NCBI GenBank assembly: GCA_031288215.1 | Contig: JAITRV010000025.1 | Location: 1 to 5,321 of the forward strand | DNA from: Spirochaetaceae bacterium | GTDB lineage: Bacteria; Spirochaetota; Spirochaetia; Treponematales; Breznakiellaceae | DNA length: 5,321 bases | Reading direction: 5' to 3' | Part shown: piece by piece, positions 1 to 4,505 of the stretch | How positions within the stretch are numbered: position 1 is the stretch's first letter | Layout of the letters: every line of letters begins with the position of its first letter | Notes under the pieces: model-generated | Told to the model about the DNA's origin: nothing | The model's input: the letters and a program-made list of their open reading frames with translations, nothing else | Databases searched by the model: none | Program-made: the position numbers and the translations under genes

Positions 1-14
1 GGTCCGAGAGAACG

Positions 15-105
15 GGAGGGCGCGGACTGAAAGTCTGCGGATCTTCGATCCGATGGATGCAGTGATAAGTCCGAGTACAAGACGCCGTTTCACAGCACGC
101 CCTCC
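15..105. ncRNA. Candidate nested stem-loop domain with two exclusive folds
   Basis: Fold 1 is nested: GGAGGGCG (15-22) with CGCCCTCC (98-105), CGGACT (23-28) with AGTCCG (68-73), CTGC (35-38) with GCAG (59-62), and GGATC (39-43) with GATCC (47-51) around a TTC loop. All of these pairs are Watson-Crick. Fold 2 uses GCGGAC (22-27) with GTCTGC (33-38) around TGAAA, keeps the GGATC hairpin, and excludes the second and third stems of fold 1. Two adjacent hairpins of this kind resemble REP/BIME units, while competing folds recall a switch. The domain may extend beyond the left edge. I do not match it to a known RNA family, and the transcribed strand is unknown. Confidence 0.4.
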
Positions 106-167
106 TTCATATATACACCCGCGATCAGATCACGGATGTCCCCGACGCCGATCAGCGCCGGAGGATA

Positions 168-285
168 ATAAAGAGGACCTTAAGCTTGCAATTATTACCC
201 GAATAGGTTAGAATTACTTCGCCTAAGTGCAACCCCGGTGGCAGTTTGGTCTTGCTGGATTAGCTGCCCCCGGGGTCCTCTTTAT
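168..285. ncRNA. Candidate structured element closed by a perfect 12-bp inverted repeat
   Basis: ATAAAGAGGACC (168-179) and GGTCCTCTTTAT (274-285) are exact inverted copies 94 bp apart. Inside, CCGG-T-GGCAG (235-244) pairs with CTGCC-C-CCGG (264-273), leaving one mismatch, and stacks directly on the closing stem at 273/274. TTGCA (186-190) pairs with TGCAA (228-232), giving a three-way-junction layout. Strand and identity are unknown: I see no SRP, 6S, tmRNA, RNase P, T-box or common riboswitch motif. Other readings are a small MITE with 12-bp terminal repeats, or a retron-like RNA, whose ends also pair; but no reverse transcriptase or transposase is in the window, and no target-site duplication is evident. 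Confidence 0.4.
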
Positions 286-307
286 ATAGAAACCCCGATA
301 AGGTTTT

Positions 308-325
308 GGCCGCCGGGACGCGGCC
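308..325. repeat. GC hairpin GGCCGC-N6-GCGGCC
   Basis: A perfect 6-bp stem encloses CGGGAC. Two T-G pairs could lengthen it. A T4 run precedes it on the plus strand and none follows, so it lacks terminator form in either direction. Confidence 0.4.
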
Positions 326-409
326 GGATATATTGTTCTCTGTTTCAAGAACCTACTGAATACTATATCACGCTTTCATAAAAAAATCTTGGTTTTTTGA
401 AGAAAATTC

Positions 410-432
410 GAAAAAAAATGCAATTTTTTTTC
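410..432. repeat. AT palindrome, 9-bp stem of A8/T8
   Basis: G plus eight A (410-418) mirrors eight T plus C (424-432) around the 5-nt loop TGCAA. The flanks hold more A and T runs (381-387, 393-398, 433-437), making 377-437 the most A/T-rich patch of an otherwise GC-rich window. Such tracts bend DNA and could mark a boundary, an UP-like promoter element or a degraded terminator. I find no convincing promoter hexamers beside it. Confidence 0.4.
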
Positions 433-434
433 TT

Positions 435-453
435 TTTGGTGCCAGGCACCGAA
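435..453. repeat. GC palindrome GGTGCC-A-GGCACC
   Basis: GGTGCC (438-443) and GGCACC (445-450) are perfect inverted copies around a single A; the match extends to 435-453 with one T-G pair. From memory, palindromes of this GGTGCC/GGCACC form recur as dispersed repeats in several bacterial genomes, some with REP-associated transposases; that link is unverified here. In neither orientation is it followed by a T-run, so it is not an intrinsic terminator. Confidence 0.45.
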
Positions 454-566
454 TTTGGCATCCGCCCCCCGTCCCCGGCTTCTTGCCCCCGGTAAAGCCC
501 TCACCCAACCGGCCAAGGCAGCCTCAGCCGGCAGCCGTACCCGCCCCCCCGCCGCAAAGGCAGGAC

Positions 567-582
567 GGCGGATACTCCCGCC
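567..582. repeat. Small GC hairpin, 5-bp stem
   Basis: GGCGG (567-571) and CCGCC (578-582) pair around a 6-nt loop. It lies just outside the left arm of the large palindrome and may belong to the same structured unit. In C-rich sequence such a stem can arise by chance. Confidence 0.3.
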
Positions 583-589
583 GGAAATA

Positions 590-786
590 CCGGCACGGAC
601 CGGCATGGGCAAAAGCGGCGAAGGGGGGTGTCAGGGAAATAACCCCGGCGACCCCATTTGAGCAGAGGAACCAGTTATTCCGTAGGCATCAAGAGCAACG
701 TCGCGAACAGGGGGCGACCGGGGTATTTCCCTGACAGGACCCCCCCGCAGATCTCTCTTGTGCCGGCCCATGCCGGCCCGTGCCGG
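590..786. repeat. 197-bp imperfect palindrome downstream of the operon
   Basis: Two blocks pair in order. The outer arms 590-610 and 766-786 match in 20 of 21 positions when one is inverted. The inner arms 630-655 and 711-735 share a perfect 12-bp core (GTCAGGGAAATA against TATTTCCCTGAC), then CCCCGG and a C-rich end, with a one-base insertion. A G-run at 624-628 can also face the C-run at 740-746. Between the blocks the arms differ in length (19 against 30 nt), and a 55-nt central loop (656-710) contains a small hairpin, GGAA-N7-TTCC (667-681). The whole lies in the 3' region of the etf-acd transcript. It could be a transcript 3' structure, a small palindromic mobile repeat (MITE-like) or a remnant of two inverted copies of one repeat. 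No transposase or protein gene is associated. Confidence 0.7.
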
Positions 787-787
787 G
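761..787. repeat. Short tandem repeat, about 2.6 copies of a 10-bp unit
   Basis: TGCCGGCCCA, TGCCGGCCCG and TGCCGGG follow one another directly. Most of this stretch (766-786) is also the outer right arm of the large palindrome, and the left arm (590-610) has the same periodicity in inverted form. Confidence 0.6.
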
Positions 788-790
788 AGG

Positions 791-819
791 ATCAGCCCGG
801 GGTTATCCCCCGGCCTGAT
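791..819 (-). terminator. Stem-loop spanning the acyl-CoA dehydrogenase stop codon
   Basis: ATCAG (791-795) pairs with CTGAT (815-819) and CCGGGG (797-802) with CCCCGG (808-813), with one C-C mismatch between the two helices and a 5-nt loop. The loop contains the TAA stop codon of the dehydrogenase. No U-tract follows on the minus strand, so this is not a standard intrinsic terminator. It may protect the 3' end of the mRNA or act together with the larger palindrome immediately downstream. Confidence 0.4.
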
Positions 820-2542
820 TGATCACCTCTGGGTAGTTTTTGATCAAGGTCCCTTCTTCGCTCAGGATAAAGCTCCGGTTTGCCTCGATCCGGGAGGGCA
901 TTTTGGCGATAAAGATTGCCGCTACCTTGAGCTTCCGCGCGCTGTGGGCGGCGTCCCGGAGGAGGAGGTAGGCGATGATCAGGTCCGCGGCCATTTCCAC
1001 CAGGCGCCGGGAGTGGTAGCTGAGGAAGTCGCCCTCGGCCTTGTAGGCCTTGGCGTATTCCAGGGCTTCGTCAAAGAGCTTCCGGGCGGCACGGATCTTT
1101 TCAAGCAGTTGGGGGGCATAGGGATACGCGCCCCGGTCGTATTCGTCCAGAATACCCTGGGCGATCCCGGACGTGACGGGGCCGATGGCGGCGACAACCT
1201 GGAGCTGGGTGGTACCCTCGTAGATATTGGTGATCCGGGCGTCCCGGTAGTGGCGTTCCGCGTTGAATTCCTTCATATAACCGGTGCCGCCGTGGATCTG
1301 GATGGCGTCGTAGGCTACCTTGTTGGCCATTTCCGTGGTATAGGCCTTGACCAGGGGGGTAAAGAAGCCCGCCAGTTTGGCGTATTTCTTTTTTTCTTCG
1401 ATAATTGCCCCCTTTTCATCAGGATGCCCGTCGGAATACTCCTCCAGGGTCTCCTTGAGGTCCACAAAGCGGGCGGTTTCGTAGAGGAGGCTCCGGCCCG
1501 CCTCGATGGACACCTTCATCTCGGTGAGCATCTCGAATACCGCCGGCAGGGTCCGTACCGGGATGCCGAACTGGACCCGCTTGGCAGCGTAGCGGTCCGC
1601 CTCCCGGTAGGCAGCCTCGGCGATGCCCACCGCTTGGGCGGCGATACCCAGGCGGGCGTTGTTCATGAGCCACATGGTGTACTTGGTAAGCCCCCGCTGG
1701 CGTTCTCCCACGAGCTGTGCCGGGGCGCGGTTGAACTGGAGTTCGCAGGTGGGGGAACCGTGGATCCCCAGCTTATGCTCCAGCCGGCGGATGATCATCT
1801 TATCGTCCCGTTCGTAGAGGAAGAAGGAGAGCCCCCGGGCGCCCCGGACGCTCCGGCCCTCTCCCTGGTCCTCGCTCCGGGCCAGGACCAGGCCGACGGT
1901 GCCGCAGCCGTTGGTGATGAAGCGCTTGACCCCGGTGAGGTACCAGTTCCCGTCCTCCCCGGGGACGGCCTTGAGGTTCACCGCCTGGAGGTCGCTCCCC
2001 GCGTCGGGTTCGGTGAGGATCATGGAGGAGTCCCATTCCCCGGAACAGAGCCGGGGGAGGACCGCCTGTTTTTGCTCCGGTGAGGCGAATTTGTTGATGG
2101 TGAGGGCGATGTCCTGCTGGAGGCCGAAGTTGAGGAAAGAGGCGTCCGCGCGGGCTATGATTTCCGCGGCCATGCTGAGGATGGTGGTGGGCATGTTGAG
2201 GCCGCCGTACTGCCGGGGCAGGCAGAAGCCCATGAGGTCCGCCTGGGCAAACATATCCAGGGCCTTCCGGGTTTTCGGATTGAGCCGTACCTGGTTGTTT
2301 TCCAGGACGGGCCCCTCCTCGTCCACCTGGGCCGCCGCGGGGGCGATAAACTCCCCGCAAATTTCCCCGATGATCGAGAGGACCAGGCGGTAGTTCTCCC
2401 GGGCGTCCTTTTCGTCCTTGGGGGCATGGGGGAAACGCTCCGCCTCCTTGAAGTCATCTTCTTTGAGGCGAATGATCCGGTCCAGGTCCGTATGTTCCAG
2501 GTAAAATAAAATGTCCTCGTTATCCGTTAAAAAATTTTCCAC
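803..2542 (-). CDS. Long-form acyl-CoA dehydrogenase with C-terminal extension
   Basis: The gene encodes a 579-aa FAD enzyme that introduces an alpha-beta double bond into an acyl-CoA, or reduces an enoyl-CoA when run backwards, with electrons exchanged through the EtfAB pair encoded just upstream. From the GTG start, residues 1-17 (V/M-ENFLTDNEDILFYLEH) form the N-terminal extension of this subfamily. Core motifs follow: LTEPDAGSD (176-184), TGVKRFITNG (203-212), RVQFG (322-326), QIHGGTGY (415-422) and NIYEGTTQ (439-446), where Glu442 stands at the catalytic base position of short- and medium-chain enzymes. Residues about 357-385 form a charged insert, and about 465-579 a helical C-terminal domain absent from the usual 380-aa enzymes such as butyryl-CoA dehydrogenase. 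It is the last gene of the operon, 28 bp after etfA. The substrate cannot be read from the sequence; long or unusual acyl-CoAs are possible. No frameshift or lost catalytic residue is seen. Confidence 0.93.
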   Translation of the reverse strand: MENFLTDNEDILFYLEHTDLDRIIRLKEDDFKEAERFPHAPKDEKDARENYRLVLSIIGEICGEFIAPAAAQVDEEGPVLENNQVRLNPKTRKALDMFAQADLMGFCLPRQYGGLNMPTTILSMAAEIIARADASFLNFGLQQDIALTINKFASPEQKQAVLPRLCSGEWDSSMILTEPDAGSDLQAVNLKAVPGEDGNWYLTGVKRFITNGCGTVGLVLARSEDQGEGRSVRGARGLSFFLYERDDKMIIRRLEHKLGIHGSPTCELQFNRAPAQLVGERQRGLTKYTMWLMNNARLGIAAQAVGIAEAAYREADRYAAKRVQFGIPVRTLPAVFEMLTEMKVSIEAGRSLLYETARFVDLKETLEEYSDGHPDEKGAIIEEKKKYAKLAGFFTPLVKAYTTEMANKVAYDAIQIHGGTGYMKEFNAERHYRDARITNIYEGTTQLQVVAAIGPVTSGIAQGILDEYDRGAYPYAPQLLEKIRAARKLFDEALEYAKAYKAEGDFLSYHSRRLVEMAADLIIAYLLLRDAAHSARKLKVAAIFIAKMPSRIEANRSFILSEEGTLIKNYPEVINQAGG

Positions 2543-2547
2543 GTTTT

Positions 2548-2554
2548 CTTCCTT
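2548..2554 (-). promoter_or_regulatory. Shine-Dalgarno site that fixes the acyl-CoA dehydrogenase start at GTG
   Basis: Minus-strand AAGGAAG lies 5 nt before GTG 2540-2542. The frame is open upstream to a TTG at 2558-2560, but that codon has no purine-rich site before it and would place this Shine-Dalgarno inside the coding sequence. The GTG start also yields an N-terminus (ENFLTDNEDI) that fits the family. Confidence 0.75.
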
Positions 2555-2570
2555 ATACAATATACAATGC

Positions 2571-3584
2571 TTACGCTCTGGCCTTGTAGGCCTTGATCAT
2601 CCGGGGGATCACCTCACCGAGGTCTCCGACGATGCCGTATTGGGCGATACTGAAGATGGGGGCCTCGGGATCGGTGTTGATGGCGATGATTCGGGCGGAT
2701 TCGTCCATCCCCGCCCGGTGCTGGATAGCCCCGGAAATGCCGCAGGCGATGTAGAGCTTGGGCCGTACCGTGGTGCCGGTCTGTCCCACCTGGTGTTCCT
2801 TGCCGATGAGCCCCGCGTCCACCGCGGCCCGGGAGGCCCCGACTTCGCCCCCCAGGACCTCCGCGAGTTCCCGGATAAGGGAGAAATTCTCCCGGCTCCC
2901 GACCCCCATGCCCCCGGAGACGATGATGGTAGCCCCCTTGAGGTTGACGGTTTTTTCCTCCAGGATCCGATCGAGGATCTCCGTGGGAAGGTCCTCCCCG
3001 GCCAGGGAGGGGGAAAGCCGGACAATTTCGGCCTTCCGGGAGGCGTCCGCGGCATTCATCCGCATGACCCCCTCCCGGACCGTGGCCATCTGGGGCTTAT
3101 GCTCGGGGCAGACGATGGTGGCGATGATGTTCCCCCCAAAGGCGGGGCGGATCTGGTAGAGGATACGCTTGTACTCCCGGTCCTTCTGGGTATGGTCCCC
3201 GATTTTGAGGTCCGTACAGTCCGCGGTGAGCCCCACTCTGAGGTTGGAGGCCACCCGGGGGGCCAGGTCCCGGCCGGCGGTGGTGGCGCCGTAGAGGACG
3301 ATCTGGGGCTTATGCTCCCGAATGAGGCGGATCATCAGCTTGCTGTAGGGAATGGGGGTGTAGAACTCAAGCCGGGGATCCTCCACGAGGTAGACCAGGT
3401 CGGCGCCGAGGGCGGCGATCCGGCTTACTTCGGCGGCGACCTGGGCGCCGAAAAGGGCGGCGCTCACGGGCACCCCCAGTTCATCCGCCAGTTCCCGGGC
3501 CTTGGAGACCAATTCCAGGCTGACGTCGGCGATTTTGCCGCCCTCCTGCTGGATATAGACCATGACGCTGTTTTCTGTATTCAT
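2571..3584 (-). CDS. etfA: Electron transfer flavoprotein, alpha subunit (EtfA/FixB family)
   Basis: This 337-aa protein is the large ETF subunit, which holds the mobile FAD that docks against acyl-CoA dehydrogenase. The N-terminal domain (about 1-190) shows the family pattern, including LYGATTAGRDLAPRVA (97-112) and a strand ending in RPAFGGNIIATI (146-157). The C-terminal FAD domain is unmistakable: SGGMGVGSRENF (223-234), GASRAAVDAG (249-258), QVGQTGTTVRPKLY (265-278), then the EtfA signature IACGISGAIQH (279-289) and INTDPEAPIF (302-311). Length is normal and there is no ferredoxin extension. The ATG at 3582-3584 is preceded by GAGGAG with a 6-nt spacer. The frame is open further upstream but would run into etfB without a ribosome site, so I reject the longer form. 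It sits between etfB and the acyl-CoA dehydrogenase in one transcription unit. Confidence 0.96.
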   Translation of the reverse strand: MNTENSVMVYIQQEGGKIADVSLELVSKARELADELGVPVSAALFGAQVAAEVSRIAALGADLVYLVEDPRLEFYTPIPYSKLMIRLIREHKPQIVLYGATTAGRDLAPRVASNLRVGLTADCTDLKIGDHTQKDREYKRILYQIRPAFGGNIIATIVCPEHKPQMATVREGVMRMNAADASRKAEIVRLSPSLAGEDLPTEILDRILEEKTVNLKGATIIVSGGMGVGSRENFSLIRELAEVLGGEVGASRAAVDAGLIGKEHQVGQTGTTVRPKLYIACGISGAIQHRAGMDESARIIAINTDPEAPIFSIAQYGIVGDLGEVIPRMIKAYKARA

Positions 3585-3600
3585 ACTGTACTCCTCACCC

Positions 3601-4425
3601 TTAACCCAGGGTATGATCCGCGATAAGTTCGTGGACCAGGCCGGCGATCCCCGCCTCACCGGGATCGATATAACGGATTTCCCCGGCGGTGAGGACCACC
3701 GAGCTGATATGCTTGACTTTGGTGGGGGAGCCCGCCAGGCCGCATTGGGCGGCATCGGCCTTGATGGCGCCGATGTCCCAGAGCGCCATCATATCGCTGC
3801 CGGCGGCGGCGTTTTTGTAGGCCATGGCCCGCTTTGCCGAGGGGGGCCGGGGGGCCTCCCCCTCGCCGGTGAAAGTAACGAGAAGCGGAAGGGCCGCGCG
3901 GACCCGTTCCCAGCCCCCCTCCACGGAACGGCGGGCAATGAGGGTCCTCTTTTGGAGGTCCAGTTCCTCGATCCGGGACACGCAGGTGATCTGGTTAAGC
4001 CCCAGCTTCTCCGCGGTTTGGGGGCCCACCTGGGCGGTATCCCCGTCGATGGCCTGACGGCCGCAAAAGACCAGGTCATAGGACCCGGCGGCTTCAATGG
4101 CGCACTTGAGGGCGTAGGACGTGGCCAGGGTGTCCGCCCCGGCGAAGCCCCTGTCCGAGACCAGGGCGGTAAAGTCCGCTCCCCGGTAGAGGCACTCCTT
4201 GAGGATTGCCGCCGCCGAGGGGGGCCCCATGGTGATGACCTTCACCTGAACGCCGCTGAAGCGGTCCTTGAGGAGCAAGGCCCCTTCCAGGGCGTAGAGG
4301 TCCTCGGGGTTGAAGATCGCCGGGAGGGCGGCCCGGTTTACGGTGCCGTCCTCCTTCATGGCGTCTCCGGTGATATGATGGGTGTCCGGTACTTGCTTGA
4401 CCAGGACAATGATATTCAAAGCCAT
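3601..4425 (-). CDS. etfB: Electron transfer flavoprotein, beta subunit (EtfB/FixA family)
   Basis: This 274-aa protein is the small subunit of the cytoplasmic ETF heterodimer, which passes electrons between acyl-CoA dehydrogenases and a further acceptor or donor. The N-terminus MALNIIVLVKQVPDT is typical of EtfB, followed by the NPEDLYALEGAL helix (39-50) and a Rossmann-like alpha/beta domain. The nucleotide-binding loop is GRQAIDGDTAQVGPQ (122-136); the segment ARRSVEGGWERV (164-175) matches the conserved part of the EtfB signature. The D-G-D-T-A-Q-V-G-P form of the loop resembles EtfBs that bind FAD and use NADH (bifurcating type) rather than the AMP-binding mitochondrial form; that is inference. 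The partner-contact stretch APRPPSAKRAMAYKN (191-205) is diverged from the usual PRYPS-IMKAKK form. ATG 4423-4425 is preceded by AGGAG with a 5-nt spacer. It is the first gene of the operon, 16 bp before etfA. Confidence 0.95.
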   Translation of the reverse strand: MALNIIVLVKQVPDTHHITGDAMKEDGTVNRAALPAIFNPEDLYALEGALLLKDRFSGVQVKVITMGPPSAAAILKECLYRGADFTALVSDRGFAGADTLATSYALKCAIEAAGSYDLVFCGRQAIDGDTAQVGPQTAEKLGLNQITCVSRIEELDLQKRTLIARRSVEGGWERVRAALPLLVTFTGEGEAPRPPSAKRAMAYKNAAAGSDMMALWDIGAIKADAAQCGLAGSPTKVKHISSVVLTAGEIRYIDPGEAGIAGLVHELIADHTLG

Positions 4426-4445
4426 AACTTCTCCTAAATATCCTC

Positions 4446-4474
4446 ATCATACCACCGGTATCCGTTTTGATCAA
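4446..4474 (-). promoter_or_regulatory. Sigma70-type promoter of the etfB-etfA-acd operon
   Basis: Read on the minus strand, TTGATC (4469-4474) and TATGAT (4446-4451) are separated by exactly 17 bp. TGG immediately precedes the -10 box, giving an extended -10. Transcription would start near 4439, leaving a leader of about 14 nt that carries the AGGAG of etfB. The -35 box is part of the 8-bp palindrome TTGATCAA (4467-4474). No riboswitch or attenuator fits in so short a leader. Confidence 0.7.
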
Positions 4475-4484
4475 GGGTAATTTA

Positions 4485-4505
4485 GACAAATTCTAAAAAT
4501 TTGTC
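4485..4505. promoter_or_regulatory. Perfect 8+8 bp palindrome upstream of the etf promoter (possible operator)
   Basis: GACAAATT (4485-4492) and AATTTGTC (4498-4505) are exact inverted copies separated by 5 bp. The dyad overlaps the stop codon of the upstream gene and lies 11 bp upstream of the etf -35 box. Its centre is about 56 bp before the inferred transcription start, a position typical of activator sites. It could instead be a weak 3' hairpin for the upstream gene, but the stem is almost all A/T and no T-run follows, so a protein-binding site is the better guess. I do not recognise the half-site as belonging to a named regulator. Confidence 0.4.

Larger units (their letters stand above)
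1..802. other. Intergenic region without a supportable protein gene
   Basis: No frame on either strand offers a recognisable protein, a ribosome site and an adequate length together. The plus-strand frames between 455 and 734 are Pro/Arg-rich products of C-runs. The space is instead occupied by stem-loops and palindromes, listed separately. Base composition changes sharply, from GC-rich (1-165) to A/T-rich (about 330-437) to very C-rich (460-560), which suggests a patchwork of repeat insertions. Confidence 0.6.

Noticed and set aside
53..75. Hammerhead-like hint (GTGATAAGTCCG, with GAAA nearby)
   Set aside because: The required CUGANGA core and the order of the stems are not present.
168..285. 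Integron attC site
   Set aside because: The pairing ends do not carry the RYYYAAC / GTTRRRY boxes in the required positions.
335..352. GTTCT-N8-AGAAC inverted repeat as an operator
   Set aside because: Only 5 bp per arm and no promoter or gene next to it; expected by chance at this length.
376..612. Minus-strand 78-aa frame
   Set aside because: It crosses the palindromes and the A/T tract, and ends in a low-complexity K/F stretch; no start signal.
455..734. Two overlapping plus-strand small frames (68 and 83 aa)
   Set aside because: Pro/Arg/Ala-rich translations of C-runs and of the palindrome arm, without ribosome site or similarity.
1..800. CRISPR array
   Set aside because: The repeats seen are inverted or immediately adjacent; there is no series of equal direct repeats with spacers.
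758..2083. Long plus-strand reading frame (441 aa) opposite the acyl-CoA dehydrogenase
   Set aside because: It is antisense to a gene with full family motifs. Its composition (Gly, Pro, Asp, Val rich) is the mirror of a GC-biased gene, and it shows no domain.
2511..3626. Plus-strand reading frame (371 aa) opposite etfA
   Set aside because: It is an antisense shadow of etfA, kept open by GC-rich codon use; no recognisable motif.
3585..3755. N-terminal extension of etfA into etfB
   Set aside because: The frame is open, but the extension has no ribosome site, overlaps the etfB coding sequence and is absent from the EtfA family; ATG 3584 has GAGGAG at good spacing.
3562..4437. Plus-strand reading frame (291 aa) opposite etfB
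   Set aside because: It is an antisense shadow of etfB with the same biased composition and no domain.
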